A DNA stretch of 64,000 nt from Stenotrophomonas sp. BIGb0135. Lineage in GTDB: Bacteria; Pseudomonadota; Gammaproteobacteria; Xanthomonadales; Xanthomonadaceae. Location of the stretch: contig NZ_JANUDX010000002.1 in NCBI RefSeq assembly GCF_024810105.1, forward strand, positions 434,001 to 498,000, written 5' to 3'. The position numbers were made by a program, and so were the translations under genes. Positions 28,177 to 37,548 of the stretch are shown one piece after another. The number at the start of each line of letters is the position of its first letter. The stretch's first letter is position 1. The notes under the pieces are model-generated. The model saw only the letters and a list, made by a program, of their open reading frames with translations. It was not told the origin of the DNA and did not search any database.

Positions 28177-28878
28177 ATGAAGTTGCGTTCTATCGCGGTC
28201 GCCGTCGCGGCCCTGGCCCTGACGGGCAATGCCTTCGCCCAGGACACCTCGTCCGAAAAGGGCAAGCTGAGCTATTACTTCGGTTACGACTACGGTAACA
28301 ACCTGGCTGAACTCACCTCGCGTGGCGAGCAGCTGGACATCAACTCGGTGGTGAAGGGCCTGCAGGATGCCTACGCCAAGAAGCAGCCGTCGATCACGGC
28401 TGAGCAGTTGAAGCCGGCCGTCGAAGCCTTCCAGAAGCGTGAGCAGGGTCGTGCCCAGGCCGCCAAGGCCGAGTACGAAAAGGCTGCCGCTGAAAACAAG
28501 ACCAAGAGCACCCAGTTCCTGACCGCCAACAAGGCCAAGGCCGGCGTGCAGGCGCTGCCGAGCGGCGTGCAGTACCGCGTGATCGAAGCCGGCAAGGGCG
28601 CCAAGCCGACCCAGGCCAGCACCGTGCAGCTGGAAGTCGCCGGCCCGTACCCGTATGGCACCCGTCCGACCGATGCGCGCCCGGCGCAGCAGATTCCGTC
28701 GATCAAGGTCAGCGAAGTCGAAATGAAGGCCATGCGCGAAGTGCTGCTGCAGATGCCGGCGGGTTCGAAGTGGGAAGTCACCCTGCCGCCGGAACAGGCT
28801 TACGGTGCCGACCCGCGCACCCCGTTCCCGCCGAACGTGGCCGTGCAGTTCGAAATCAAGCTGATCAGCGTCAAGTAA
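28177..28878 (+). CDS. FKBP-type peptidyl-prolyl isomerase, exported
   Basis: Periplasmic folding factor of the Mip/FkpA type, 233 residues. A signal peptide (IAVAVAALALTGNAFA|QD) is followed by an FKBP_N dimerisation domain (KLSYYFGYDYGNNLAE through a long charged helix QKREQGRAQAAKAEYEKAAA) and a C-terminal FKBP domain (GVQYRVIEAGKGAKPT, then MPAGSKWEVTLPPEQAYG and NVAVQFEIKLISV). The FKBP part is shorter and more divergent than in FkpA, so catalytic activity is likely but not certain. The ATG is preceded by GGAGAAA. A strong terminator follows the gene. Confidence 0.9.
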   Translation: MKLRSIAVAVAALALTGNAFAQDTSSEKGKLSYYFGYDYGNNLAELTSRGEQLDINSVVKGLQDAYAKKQPSITAEQLKPAVEAFQKREQGRAQAAKAEYEKAAAENKTKSTQFLTANKAKAGVQALPSGVQYRVIEAGKGAKPTQASTVQLEVAGPYPYGTRPTDARPAQQIPSIKVSEVEMKAMREVLLQMPAGSKWEVTLPPEQAYGADPRTPFPPNVAVQFEIKLISVK

Positions 28879-28896
28879 GCAACAGCGGTCAACCAG

Positions 28897-28929
28897 AACG
28901 CGCCGGTAGTTTCTACCGGCGCGTTTTTT
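28897..28929 (+). terminator. Rho-independent terminator of the FKBP gene
   Basis: AACGCGCCGGTAG-TTT-CTACCGGCGCGTT, a 13-bp perfect stem with a 3-base loop, runs into TTTTTTG. Confidence 0.95.
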
Positions 28930-28987
28930 GTTTCCGGCATCCACTGCCGTCGCCGCATCCGCCCGCCAATCGCGCTACTGTTGCCCG

Positions 28988-29800
28988 GTGAATCCCACGG
29001 AACGTCCCACCCATGCGATACCCACGCCCTGCATCGGCCTCTGCGCACTGGACCGCGCCGGATACTGCGCGGGCTGCCTGCGCAGCGTGGATGAAATCAC
29101 CCGCTGGTCAACCATGAGCCGACACGAACAGGACCACCTCATGCAGCACGCGCTGCCGCTGCGCGAGCAGTTGCGGCAGGCACTGCATGGCTCGCCGGTG
29201 GAGCACGAACGCCTGCTGCGCGCGCTGCACCCGCTCGATCAACCGCCTGCTGGCGATGGCTGGAACCGCAGCGAACTGAGCGACCTGCTGCCCCCGGGGC
29301 CGCCGGTCGAGGCGGCGGTATTGGCCGGCATCGTGCCGCGCGCCAGTGGCGCGCAGGTGATCCTGACCCGGCGCACCGAAACCCTGCGCCAGCACGGGGG
29401 CCAGGTCGGTTTTCCCGGCGGACGTACCGAGCCGGACGACCGCGATGCGGTGGCCGCGGCGCTGCGCGAAAGCCAGGAAGAAATCGCCTTGTCGCCCGGG
29501 CAGGTGCAGGTGCTGGGGTACCTGGATCCGTTCGTGACCATCACCGGTTACCGGGTGATGCCGGTGGTGGCGGTGATCGATCCTGCGTTCGTGGCGGTAC
29601 CGCAACCGGAAGAGGTGGCCGACGTGTTCGAAGTACCGCTGGCCTATCTGATGGAGCCGGCCAACCTGCACCAGATCGAGATCAACCACCGCGGCCGCGT
29701 CCGCCACGTCCTCGAATACGGCTGGCCCGGCCAGCGCATCTGGGGCGCGACCGCCGCCATCCTCTACAACCTGCGTCGTCGCCTGGAGCAGACCGAATGA
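28988..29800 (+). CDS. DUF1289-NUDIX fusion, NudL-like CoA pyrophosphatase
   Basis: Two domains in 270 residues. Residues about 11-50 are a DUF1289 Fe-S/zinc-like module with four cysteines (PCIGLCALDRAGYCAGCLRS, then VDEITRW). Residues about 95-260 form a NUDIX hydrolase whose box reads GQVGFPGGRTEPDDRDAVAA, ALRESQEEIALSPG, followed by LPPV-like DPFVTITGYRVMPVVAVI, closely resembling E. coli NudL, which is predicted to hydrolyse CoA and acyl-CoA pyrophosphate bonds. The start is GTG at 28988; no ATG is in frame nearby. The stop overlaps the sulfurtransferase start (ATGA). The fusion is unusual, since DUF1289 proteins are mostly stand-alone. Confidence 0.87.
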   Translation: MNPTERPTHAIPTPCIGLCALDRAGYCAGCLRSVDEITRWSTMSRHEQDHLMQHALPLREQLRQALHGSPVEHERLLRALHPLDQPPAGDGWNRSELSDLLPPGPPVEAAVLAGIVPRASGAQVILTRRTETLRQHGGQVGFPGGRTEPDDRDAVAAALRESQEEIALSPGQVQVLGYLDPFVTITGYRVMPVVAVIDPAFVAVPQPEEVADVFEVPLAYLMEPANLHQIEINHRGRVRHVLEYGWPGQRIWGATAAILYNLRRRLEQTE

Positions 29801-30702
29801 ATGCCGCCGTTCCCACCTGGACTACCCTGGTCGATGCGGCCGCGCTTGCCGACGTGCTGGGCCGCGACGGAACCCGGGTCATCGATGCGCGCGCCACCGC
29901 CAGCACCGCGGTGCGCGTGGTGGATGCGCGGTCCTCGCTGGCCGATCCCCCATCGGGCGCACAGGCGTATGCGCAGGGGCATCTTCCCGGCGCGTTGCAT
30001 GCCGACCTCAATGGCGACCTCGCCGACATGGACAAGGTCGGCCACGGCCGCCACCCGCTGCCCGACAGCGACGCATTCGCGGCCACCGTCGGCCGTTGGG
30101 GCATAGCGCCGGACACCCAGGTGGTCGTGTACGACGCCGGCGACGGCAGCATGGCCGCCGCGCGGCTGTGGTGGTTGCTGCGCCTGCTGGGGCACACCCG
30201 CGTGGCGGTGCTGGATGGCGGGCTGGCGGCATGGACGGCGGCAGGGCAGCCGCTCACCCCGGCGCTGCCGGACGTGGCGCCGTTGCCGGCCTACCCTGGC
30301 CGCTTCGACCAACGCCAGATCGCCTCGGTGGACGAGATCGCCGCACGGCTGAAACACGCCCCCGGCTGGTTGCTGGACGCGCGCGCCGGCGAGCGCTTCC
30401 GTGGTGAGGTGGAACCGCTCGACCCGGTGGCCGGGCATGTGCCTGGCGCGGTCAACCGGCCCTTCGCCTTGAACGTGCACGACGGTCGCCTGCGCCAGGC
30501 GGCCGAGCTGCGCGCGGCCCTGCAAGCGTTGATCGGCGCGCATGATCCGCAGCAGGTGGTGTTGATGTGCGGCTCGGGCGTCACTGCCTGCCACCTGCTG
30601 CTGGCGATGGAAGTGGCCGGCCTGCACGGTGCCCGGGTCTACGCTGATTCGTGGAGCGGCTGGGTCGGCGATGCCTCGCGCCCGGTTGCCACCGGCGCCT
30701 GA
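29797..30702 (+). CDS. Thiosulfate/3-mercaptopyruvate sulfurtransferase
   Basis: Two-domain rhodanese of 301 residues. The N-terminal domain (VIDAR...GHLPGALHADLNGDLAD) is inactive, as in other family members, and the C-terminal domain carries the active-site loop CGSGVTA with Cys258. That loop resembles the mercaptopyruvate sulfurtransferase (SseA) signature CGSGVTA more than thiosulfate sulfurtransferases. Length is typical. It is translationally coupled to the NUDIX fusion upstream and convergent with the amidase gene, with only 0 bases between the stop codons. The exact sulfur donor is inferred. Confidence 0.92.
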   Translation: MNAAVPTWTTLVDAAALADVLGRDGTRVIDARATASTAVRVVDARSSLADPPSGAQAYAQGHLPGALHADLNGDLADMDKVGHGRHPLPDSDAFAATVGRWGIAPDTQVVVYDAGDGSMAAARLWWLLRLLGHTRVAVLDGGLAAWTAAGQPLTPALPDVAPLPAYPGRFDQRQIASVDEIAARLKHAPGWLLDARAGERFRGEVEPLDPVAGHVPGAVNRPFALNVHDGRLRQAAELRAALQALIGAHDPQQVVLMCGSGVTACHLLLAMEVAGLHGARVYADSWSGWVGDASRPVATGA

Positions 30703-31272
30703 TCAGCCGCGCAGTTCCTGCAGCGGTGCCGCCGCCAGGACCCGCGGCCAGGGGAACAACGGGCCGGGATCGCGCTTGCGCGGCACGCGCCGCTCGGGAT
30801 CGTCGCTGGCCACTTCCTCGCGGGTGTCCAGCCACTCGTGGCCGGCGATGTGGCGCAGGCTTGGCACGGCCTGGCACAGGTGCTGCAGCAGGTCGATCAA
30901 CGCGGCGATCTGCGCATCGGGGTAGGCCTCGTCCATGGCCTGGTGGCGCGAGTCCAGCCAGTGCGGATAGCGCCCGCGGTTGACCAGCTCGATGCCGATC
31001 GAGCGCGGGTTGAACCCACTGACATGGTGGGCCACGCGCTCCAGTGCGACGTACTGCACGATGCTGCCGTCGCGGTCGATGTAGAAATGCCCGCTGTTGC
31101 CGCTGCCGCTGGCATACAGCACGCGCTCGCCGTACGCGCGGGCCATCGCCAGGTCGGGCAGTTCGGTGCAGTGGATCACCACCAGGTCGATCTGTTCCGG
31201 GGCGCGTGCGAGCAGACTGTCCTGGTAGGGCAGGGGCTGCTGGGCGATCGGTGGCGGGGTGCGGTCGGGCAT
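30703..31272 (-). CDS. N-acetylmuramoyl-L-alanine amidase (Amidase_2/AmpD type)
   Basis: Zinc amidase that cleaves the sugar-peptide link in peptidoglycan or its fragments, 189 residues. Motifs are LVVIHCTELPD (first zinc His), GHFYIDRDGSIVQYV, HHVSGFNPRSIGIELVNRG (substrate and metal site) and the late HIAGHEW. No signal peptide is evident, so it may be a cytoplasmic muropeptide recycling enzyme like AmpD, although its chain is closer to the wider Amidase_2 family. The ATG at 31272 was chosen because the upstream frame has no coding features. Confidence 0.88.
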   Translation of the reverse strand: MPDRTPPPIAQQPLPYQDSLLARAPEQIDLVVIHCTELPDLAMARAYGERVLYASGSGNSGHFYIDRDGSIVQYVALERVAHHVSGFNPRSIGIELVNRGRYPHWLDSRHQAMDEAYPDAQIAALIDLLQHLCQAVPSLRHIAGHEWLDTREEVASDDPERRVPRKRDPGPLFPWPRVLAAAPLQELRG

Positions 31273-31330
31273 GCGCCGAATGCTAGCATTCCGCCATGAC
31301 TGCCCACATCCAAACCCGCCCGGTGCACGC

Positions 31331-31858
31331 ATGAGCCGGGGCCACTGCATCCTCTCCCATGGCTTCGAAAGCGGCCCGGACGCCACCAAGGTGACCGCGC
31401 TGGCCGAGGTCGCCCAACGCCTGGGCTGGACCCACGAACGCCCCGACTACACCGACCTGGACGCGATGCGCGAGGTCAGCAGCGTCGGCGACGTGCGCGC
31501 CCGTCTGCAGCGCCTGCTGGCGCGGGCGACCGAGGCGGCGGCGGAGGGCCCGGTGGTGCTGGCCGGTTCCAGCCTGGGGGCCTACATCTCGGCCATCGCG
31601 TCGCTGCAGGTGCCCACCCGCGGCCTGTTCCTGATGGTGCCGCCTACCAGCATGGGCCCGATGCCGGCGCTGGAGGCCGCCAAGGTGCCCACCAGCGTGG
31701 TCCACGCCTGGCACGACGAACTGATCCCGGCCGCCCAGGTGATCGCCTGGGCCCAGGCGCGCTCGGCGCGGCTGCTGCTGGTCGATGACGGGCACCGCCT
31801 CAACAACCACGTGGCCGCGTCGGCGACCGCGTTCGAGGAACTGCTGCGGTCGCTTTGA
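31331..31858 (+). CDS. Small alpha/beta-hydrolase-fold protein
   Basis: Cytoplasmic hydrolase-like protein of 175 residues, smaller than classical alpha/beta hydrolases and similar in size to YqiA/RsbQ-like minimal members. The nucleophile elbow GSSLGA, an acidic residue in VVHAWHDELIP and the late His in LLLVDDGHRL give a plausible Ser-Asp-His triad, with HGFESGP as the oxyanion segment. The start ATG is 58 bases from the divergent amidase start. Substrate unknown; esterase or thioesterase activity is possible. Confidence 0.82.
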   Translation: MSRGHCILSHGFESGPDATKVTALAEVAQRLGWTHERPDYTDLDAMREVSSVGDVRARLQRLLARATEAAAEGPVVLAGSSLGAYISAIASLQVPTRGLFLMVPPTSMGPMPALEAAKVPTSVVHAWHDELIPAAQVIAWAQARSARLLLVDDGHRLNNHVAASATAFEELLRSL

Positions 31859-32053
31859 CCGGGGCGTGAGGGCGCCTGCCCACGGCCGGCATCACCCGTG
31901 TCAGGCGCCTGGGACGGCTCGCGTCCGGCGCCGTGCCCGGCCGCATCCCGGCGATTCCGTCCCGGTCACGTACAATGCCCCTCCTGGCGCCTGCGCCAGG
32001 CCGCGTGCCGTGCCCGAGGGCACCCCCTTCCGCTGACCTGCGATACCGATTCC

Positions 32054-34198
32054 GTGAAATTCTTTGTTTCCTGCGCCAAGGGCCTGGAGTACCTGCTCGC
32101 CGACGAACTGCTGGCGCTCGGCCTGGACAAGGCCACCGCCACCATCGCCGGCGTCAACGCCGAAGGCGAGCTGCCGCAGGCGCTGCAGGTGGTGTTGTGG
32201 TCGCGGCTGGCCAGCCGCGTGCTGTGGCCGCTGGCCGAGTTCGACTGCCCCGACGAAGGCTCGCTGTACCAGGGCGTGTCGGGCATGGCGTGGGAGCAGC
32301 ACATCAGCCCCGAGTTGACCCTCTCGGTGGACGCGCACGTGTCCGGCACCGAGATCACCCACGCGCGCTTCGCCGCGCAGCGGGTCAAGGACGGCGTGGT
32401 CGACAGCCTGCGCTCGCAGGGCCTGGAGCGGCCGTCGGTGAACACCGAGTTCCCCGACGTGCGCATCAACCTGTCGCTGCGCAAGGGCCGGGCCACGATC
32501 TCGATCGACCTGGGCGGTGGCCCGATGCATCGCCGTGGCTGGCGCATGGCGCAGAACGATGCGCCGCTGAAGGAAAACCTGGCCGCCGCCGTGTTGCTGC
32601 GCGCCAACTGGCCGAAGATCCACCGCGAAGGCGGCGGCCTGCTCGACCCGATGTGCGGCAGCGGCACGCTGCTGATCGAAGGCGCGCTGATGGCCGCCGA
32701 CGTCGCCCCGGGCCTGCAGCGCCACGGCAGCATCCCGCCGAGCCGCTGGCTTGGCTTTGATCGCGACGCCTGGAACACCCTGCTGGCCGACGCGCGCGCG
32801 CGCGAGACGGCCGGCCTGGCCGCGCTCAAGCAGGTGATCCATGGCAGCGACGTGGACCCGCATGCGATCCATGCCGCCAAGCAGAACGCGGAAACCGCCG
32901 GGGTCGCGCATGCGATCTGGTTCGGCGTGCGCGACATCGCCGACGTGCAGGTGCCGCCGCAGGAGACCGGCTGCGTGGTCTGCAACCCGCCCTACGATGA
33001 GCGCCTGGCCGCCGACGCGGTGCTCTACCGCCGCCTGGGCGACGCGCTCAAGCGTGCGGTGCCGCAGTGGCGTGCCAGCCTGTTGTGCGGCAGTGCCGAC
33101 CTGGCCTTCGCCACCGGCCTGCGCGCCAACAAGAAGTACCAGCTGTTCAATGGCGCGATCGAGTGCGCGCTGATCGTCTGCGACCCGATCGCGGTGCCGC
33201 AGCGCGAGAACGCCGGCCAGCCGCGCGAGCTCAGCGAAGGCGCGCAGATGGTAGCCAACCGCCTGCGCAAGAACATCAAGAAGTTCAAGAACTGGCGCGC
33301 CCGCGAGGCCATCACCTGCTATCGCGTCTACGACGCCGACCTGCCCGAGTACGCGGCGGCCATCGACGTGTACGAAGAAGATGCCGGCGCCCGCCGCACC
33401 TTCCTGCACGTGCAGGAATATGCCGCCCCGGCGACCATCCCCGACGTGGACGTGCGCCGCCGTCGCAACGAGTTGTTGTCGGCCGCACGCGAGGTGTTCC
33501 AGGTGCCGGCCGAGCAGGTTGCGCTGAAGTCGCGCGAACGCGGCAAGGGCGGCAGCAAGTACGGTCGTTTCGAACAGCGCGGCGAGTTCGTGCTGGTCCG
33601 CGAGAACGACGCGCTGCTGCGGGTGAACCTGTTCGACTACCTCGATACCGGCCTGTTCCTGGACCATCGCCCGCTGCGCTGGCACATGGCCCAGGAAGCG
33701 ATCGGCAAGCGCTTCCTCAACCTGTTCTGCTACACCGGCGTGGCCAGCGTGCAGGCCGCGGTCGCCGGCGCGGCATCGACCACCAGCGTGGACCTGTCCG
33801 GCACCTACCTGCAGTGGTGCGCCGACAACCTGGCGCTGAACGGCAAGGGCGGCAGCGCCCACCAGTTGATCCAGGCCGATGCACTGGCCTGGCTGGAAGC
33901 CGAGCGCCATCGCTTCGACGTGATCTTCTGCGATCCGCCGACCTTCTCCAATTCCGCGCGCGCCGAAGACTTCGACGTGCAGCGCGAACACGTGCGCCTG
34001 CTGCGCGCGGCCGTGGCGCGGTTGAGTCCGGAGGGCGTGCTGTACTTCTCCAACAACTTCCGCCGTTTCAAGCTGGACGAAGACGCGATCAGGGAATTCG
34101 CCGAGTGCAAGGAGATCTCCGCCGACACCATCGGTGAGGATTTCGAACGCAACCCGCGCATCCATCGCGCCTGGGAACTGCGCCGCTACAGCGCATGA
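32054..34198 (+). CDS. rlmKL: Bifunctional 23S rRNA methyltransferase RlmKL
   Basis: Fusion of the m2G2445 (RlmL) and m7G2069 (RlmK) methyltransferases of 23S rRNA. The 714 residues comprise an N-terminal THUMP domain ([19 protein letters not shown]), an RlmL Rossmann domain with [21 protein letters not shown] and [11 protein letters not shown], and an RlmK domain with [26 protein letters not shown] and [13 protein letters not shown]. Length equals the E. coli enzyme (702) closely. The start GTG at 32054 begins exactly at the conserved FFVSC motif. The stop overlaps the next gene (ATGA). Confidence 0.96.
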   Translation: MKFFVSCAKGLEYLLADELLALGLDKATATIAGVNAEGELPQALQVVLWSRLASRVLWPLAEFDCPDEGSLYQGVSGMAWEQHISPELTLSVDAHVSGTEITHARFAAQRVKDGVVDSLRSQGLERPSVNTEFPDVRINLSLRKGRATISIDLGGGPMHRRGWRMAQNDAPLKENLAAAVLLRANWPKIHREGGGLLDPMCGSGTLLIEGALMAADVAPGLQRHGSIPPSRWLGFDRDAWNTLLADARARETAGLAALKQVIHGSDVDPHAIHAAKQNAETAGVAHAIWFGVRDIADVQVPPQETGCVVCNPPYDERLAADAVLYRRLGDALKRAVPQWRASLLCGSADLAFATGLRANKKYQLFNGAIECALIVCDPIAVPQRENAGQPRELSEGAQMVANRLRKNIKKFKNWRAREAITCYRVYDADLPEYAAAIDVYEEDAGARRTFLHVQEYAAPATIPDVDVRRRRNELLSAAREVFQVPAEQVALKSRERGKGGSKYGRFEQRGEFVLVRENDALLRVNLFDYLDTGLFLDHRPLRWHMAQEAIGKRFLNLFCYTGVASVQAAVAGAASTTSVDLSGTYLQWCADNLALNGKGGSAHQLIQADALAWLEAERHRFDVIFCDPPTFSNSARAEDFDVQREHVRLLRAAVARLSPEGVLYFSNNFRRFKLDEDAIREFAECKEISADTIGEDFERNPRIHRAWELRRYSA

Positions 34199-34749
34199 CG
34201 GACGGGGCCGCCATGGACGATCGCCCCCTCCACGCCGACGGCCTCCTCCTGCGTCCTTTCGAGGAGGCCGATGCCGCCGCGTTCGCGGCGTCGGTGCGCG
34301 AGTCGGCCCTGGGCATGCAGCGCTGGATGCCGTGGTCTTCAGCCGATTACAGCGCCGACCAGGCGCTGCAGTGGTTCGACGCCTGCCGCGATGGCTGGGC
34401 GGCAGGCTCGGCCTGCGAGTACGGGATATTCGAGCAGGACACGGCCGCGTTTGTCGGCGGCGCGGGATTGAACAAGATCCAGCACGATCCCCGGTTCTGC
34501 AACCTGGGCTACTGGGTGCGGCAGTCCTGCCGTGGCCAGGGCGTGGCGCCCCGCGTTGTCCGGGCACTGGCTGCCCAGGCGTTCGGGCCGCTGGGCCTGC
34601 AACGGGTGGAGATCGTGGTGGCGGTGGGCAACCTGGCCAGCGAACGGGTGGCGGTGAAGTCCGGCGCATTGCGCGAAGGCGTGGCGCGCAACCGGCTGGT
34701 CATCGACGGTCGTCCTGCCGACGCGCACATGTTTTCACTCGTTCCCTGA
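34195..34749 (+). CDS. GNAT acetyltransferase, RimJ/RimL-like
   Basis: 184-residue N-acetyltransferase of the GNAT_3 type. It has an N-terminal [18 protein letters not shown], a central [23 protein letters not shown] acetyl-CoA-binding loop (RGQGVA matches R/Q-x-x-G-x-A) and a late [25 protein letters not shown] motif shared with RimJ/RimL. Targets may be ribosomal protein or other N-termini, or small molecules; the sequence cannot decide. It is translationally coupled to rlmKL by an ATGA overlap, so it may be co-expressed with ribosome maturation. Confidence 0.88.
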   Translation: MTDGAAMDDRPLHADGLLLRPFEEADAAAFAASVRESALGMQRWMPWSSADYSADQALQWFDACRDGWAAGSACEYGIFEQDTAAFVGGAGLNKIQHDPRFCNLGYWVRQSCRGQGVAPRVVRALAAQAFGPLGLQRVEIVVAVGNLASERVAVKSGALREGVARNRLVIDGRPADAHMFSLVP

Positions 34750-34766
34750 CCGGGTAACCCCGTTGC

Positions 34767-35125
34767 GCCGGGCACAGCCCGGCACGACGTGCAGATCCCT
34801 GATCCGCCACGCCTGACCGGCGGCTGGTTGACCCCGTAGAGCCGACCGTTGGTCGGCTGCTGTCCGCGCAACATCGATTGCCGGGCACAGCCCGGCACGA
34901 CGTGCAGATCCCTGATCCGCCACGCCTGCCCGGTGGCCGGTTGATCCCGTAGAGCCGACCGTTGGTCGGCTGCTCTCCGCGCAACATCGATTGCCGGGCA
35001 CAGCCCGGCACGACGTGCAGATCCCTCATCCCCAACGCCTGCCCGGCGGCTGGCTGACCCGTAGAGCCGACCGTTGGTCGGCTGCTCTCCACGCAACATC
35101 GATCACCGGGCACAGCCCGGCACGA
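34767..35125. repeat. Composite repeat array, about 113-bp units with two palindromes
   Basis: Four copies of GCCGGGC-ACA-GCCCGGC followed by ACGACG begin at about 34767, 34881, 34993 and 35107. Between them are three GTAGAGCCGACCGTTGGTCGG units at 34836, 34949 and 35061. The intervening sequence (TGCAGATCCCTGATCCGCCACGCCTG) is also conserved, so the whole 112-114 bp composite has been duplicated. The 380-base gap between the GNAT gene and the DUF3325 gene contains nothing else. Confidence 0.88.
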
Positions 35126-35129
35126 CGCC

Positions 35130-35465
35130 TCAGCGCGCGACCACCGCCACCACCAGTCCCACCAGCGGCAACACCCACGCCAGCGGCGCGATCCAGCGCG
35201 GTCGGAACGGGTACAGGCCAAAGGCGATCAGCATGCCGCTGACCGTCATCGCCCCCAGCCACAGCACCGGGCCGGCGGCCCAGCCGTGGTCCCATACGCA
35301 CAGCCCGAAGCCCAGCGCCAGCAGCGTCCAGCCCAGCCAGCGCCACAGCCGCATGCGCGCAGGCGTGGCTGCCGCCTTGCCGTGCAGGTCGAGCTGGTGC
35401 TTGTCCATTGCCAGCGACAACGCGGTGAAGGACGAGAAGCACACGGCGATCGCCAGCAGCATCAT
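35130..35465 (-). CDS. DUF3325 small membrane protein
   Basis: 111 residues with three to four TM helices (LLAIAVCFSSFTALSLAM; WLGWTLLALGFGLCVWDHGW; VLWLGAMTVSGMLIAFGLYPF; VLPLVGLVVAVVA). The DUF3325 family is found beside PepSY-type proteins in siderophore uptake loci; its function is unknown. The ATG overlaps the PepSY gene stop (ATGA). It is the last gene of the set DUF3649-PepSY-DUF3325. Confidence 0.85.
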   Translation of the reverse strand: MMLLAIAVCFSSFTALSLAMDKHQLDLHGKAAATPARMRLWRWLGWTLLALGFGLCVWDHGWAAGPVLWLGAMTVSGMLIAFGLYPFRPRWIAPLAWVLPLVGLVVAVVAR

Positions 35466-37111
35466 GCGTTGACCTCCGTGCCCGCGCTTGCCTGGGCCTT
35501 GGCTGCCGCCGCCGTGGCCGCCTGGCGCTTCTTCTTCTCGGCCGCGCTCAGCGCCGGCTGCCAGCGCTGCATGCGCAGGCCGCAGTACGCCAACATGGCG
35601 CCGAAGGCGAGCATCACCAGGTCGAACCCGGCCAGCACCCAGTCACCGTTGCGCAGGGTCACGCCCAGGTGCGCGTGGGTGGTGAGCGCGTTGACCACCG
35701 GGATCAACGCGAACAGCGCCGCGCCCAGGTACAGCTGCCATGCCCACATCAGCCGTTTCGGCCAGAGGAAGGCGGCCAGCAGCGCCGCGCCCCATGCGTA
35801 GAAGAAGACGTTGGCTTCCGCATCGGCGCGTTCGGCAAGCTGCACGGGCAACAGCCGGTTGCCCAGGAAGTAGGCCGCAAACGCGATCGGCAGGCCGGCC
35901 ACCGCGCCGATGTTGAGCGCGTCCACCAGGCGCAGGCCGACGCCGATCCTGCCGGACTTGGCATGCTTGGGCCGTTCCTTCACCGCCCACAGGACCACGC
36001 CGCTGGCCACCATCAGGCAGCCGATCAGCCCGGACACGAAGAACAGCGCGCGCAGCCCCCAATCGGCGAAGCGCGCCAGGTGCAGGCCGTACATCACCCC
36101 GCGGGTCTGGGTGGCGCCACCGGACAGCGGGCTGGCCTCGATCAGCGTTCCGTTCACCGCGTCATAGCGCAGCGATGGGGTATCCACCGACAGGCGCTTG
36201 CCGTCGCGCTGGTACACATCGATCACCGCATTGGCGCCGCCGGGGTGGTACAGCGTGAACCCGCTGACCTGCGCGCCCTTCCATTCCGCGCGCGCAGCGT
36301 CCAGCAGCTGCTGGATCGGCAGCGCGGTGGCGGTGCCTTCGGTCGGGGTGTCGATGTCGGCCAGGCGCGCGAAGGCCTCGCTGAAGAACGCCTCCTCGTC
36401 CTTGGGGTAGGCCACGTTCACCCCCCACGGCAGGTACATGAACATCAGCGTGACGATGCCGGTGTAGGTGATCATCGCGTGGTAGGGCAGGGCCATCACC
36501 GCGCTGACGTTATGGAAGTCCAGCCACGACCGCAGGCCCTTGTCCTTGCGGAAGGTGAAGAAGTCCTTGAAGATTTTCTTGTGGGTGATCACCCCGGTGA
36601 TGATCGCCACCAGCATGAACATCGCGCAGAAGCCGACCAGGTAGCGGGCCCACAGCACCGGGATGTAGTGCAGGTCGAAATGCAGGCGGTAGAAGAAATC
36701 GCCGCCGCGGGTTTCGCGCGCGGCCACTTCCTCACCCGTGCCCGGGTCGACGGTGGCGTCGCCGAAGCGCCCGCCGCCGCGGCGACGGCGCTTCTCGCCC
36801 TCGGCCGGTGGCTTGACCATCGATTCGGGGTTGCGCCAGAACATCCGCATCGCCGGGTTGCGCGGGTCGGGCAGGGTCACGTTCCAGCTTTCGGCCTGCG
36901 GTGCCTTGTGCTGCAGGAACGCGATCGCGCGCTCGGCGGCCACCTCGCTGGTGACCGTACTGCGCGGCAACTCCGGGCGCATCCAGCGGCTGATCTCCTC
37001 GCGGTAGTAGCTGGCGGTGCCGGCCATGAAGATCAGCAGCAGCAGCCAGCCGACCAGCAACCCGGTCCAGGTGTGCAGCCAGGCCATCGACTGGCGGAAT
37101 CCGTTCTTCAT
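35462..37111 (-). CDS. PepSY-associated TM protein, putative siderophore-iron reductase
   Basis: 549-residue inner membrane protein of the PepSY_TM (PiuB/FoxB-like) family. TM segments include GLLVGWLLLLIFMAGTASYY near the start, a pair around LVGFCAMFMLVAIITGVITH and ITYTGIVTLMFMYLPW, and at least four in the C-terminal third. Periplasmic PepSY segments lie between them. Conserved histidines (HTWTG, HFDLHYIP, FHNVSAV, YGLHLARF) could bind haem, as shown for FoxB/FpvG-type reductases that release iron from siderophores. The ATG at 37111 overlaps the DUF3649 stop (ATGA). The C-terminus is Ala/Lys-rich. The reductase role is family-based inference. Confidence 0.9.
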   Translation of the reverse strand: MKNGFRQSMAWLHTWTGLLVGWLLLLIFMAGTASYYREEISRWMRPELPRSTVTSEVAAERAIAFLQHKAPQAESWNVTLPDPRNPAMRMFWRNPESMVKPPAEGEKRRRRGGGRFGDATVDPGTGEEVAARETRGGDFFYRLHFDLHYIPVLWARYLVGFCAMFMLVAIITGVITHKKIFKDFFTFRKDKGLRSWLDFHNVSAVMALPYHAMITYTGIVTLMFMYLPWGVNVAYPKDEEAFFSEAFARLADIDTPTEGTATALPIQQLLDAARAEWKGAQVSGFTLYHPGGANAVIDVYQRDGKRLSVDTPSLRYDAVNGTLIEASPLSGGATQTRGVMYGLHLARFADWGLRALFFVSGLIGCLMVASGVVLWAVKERPKHAKSGRIGVGLRLVDALNIGAVAGLPIAFAAYFLGNRLLPVQLAERADAEANVFFYAWGAALLAAFLWPKRLMWAWQLYLGAALFALIPVVNALTTHAHLGVTLRNGDWVLAGFDLVMLAFGAMLAYCGLRMQRWQPALSAAEKKKRQAATAAAAKAQASAGTEVNA

Positions 37112-37431
37112 GCGCTGGTCCTCAGCAGGGCGGTGCCGATCCAGAACGCGGCGGTCGGCAGGGCGATGCCCACCCAGGCGCGCAGCGCGGTGCGGGTGGC
37201 AAAGGCCCACAGGGCCGCGCAGGCGCACAGCACGATGGCCACCATCATGCCGGTCAGGACGGCCTGCCCGCGCGCGATCGGCAGGGCTACGGCGAAGAAC
37301 ATCGAACAGGTTGCCGCCAGCGCATAGCCACCGAAGATGGCGGCCAGCGAGCGCGACAGCACCCCCGACCAGGGGCGGGCGAAGAAACGTCCGAAACGGC
37401 TGAACCAGCTGGCGTCAGGCGTGCTGTCCAC
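37108..37431 (-). CDS. DUF3649 small membrane protein
   Basis: Small inner membrane protein of about 107 residues with three TM helices (SLAAIFGGYALAATCSMFFAVALP; MMVAIVLCACAALWAFA; WVGIALPTAAFWIGTAL). DUF3649 genes typically precede PepSY and DUF3325 genes in TonB-receptor loci, exactly as here. The GTG at 37431 is preferred for its GGCAGG upstream; a TTG at 37458 would add nine residues. The stop overlaps the PepSY start (ATGA). Function unknown, presumed accessory to siderophore-iron handling. Confidence 0.82.
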   Translation of the reverse strand: MDSTPDASWFSRFGRFFARPWSGVLSRSLAAIFGGYALAATCSMFFAVALPIARGQAVLTGMMVAIVLCACAALWAFATRTALRAWVGIALPTAAFWIGTALLRTSA

Positions 37432-37462
37432 GGGAACCTGCCATGTAGAGTCGATCAACGGA

Positions 37463-37486
37463 CATCACCGGCCGCGGCCGGTGATG
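37463..37486. other. Perfect 24-base palindrome after the receptor gene
   Basis: CATCACCGGCCG-CGGCCGGTGATG lies between the receptor stop and the DUF3649 start. It has no T run, so it is more likely an mRNA-processing or attenuation hairpin separating a highly expressed receptor from the membrane genes than a full terminator. Confidence 0.6.
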
Positions 37487-37548
37487 CATGGAATAGTGGC
37501 CGTCCATGGCCGTGTCGCTGCACAGGGCAACGTTCCCTTGGAGAACGG

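Noticed and set aside
31898..32053. Longer N-terminus for RlmKL
   Set aside because: The extra residues are Arg/Pro-rich with no family support; the GTG at 32054 starts exactly at the conserved THUMP-domain beginning.
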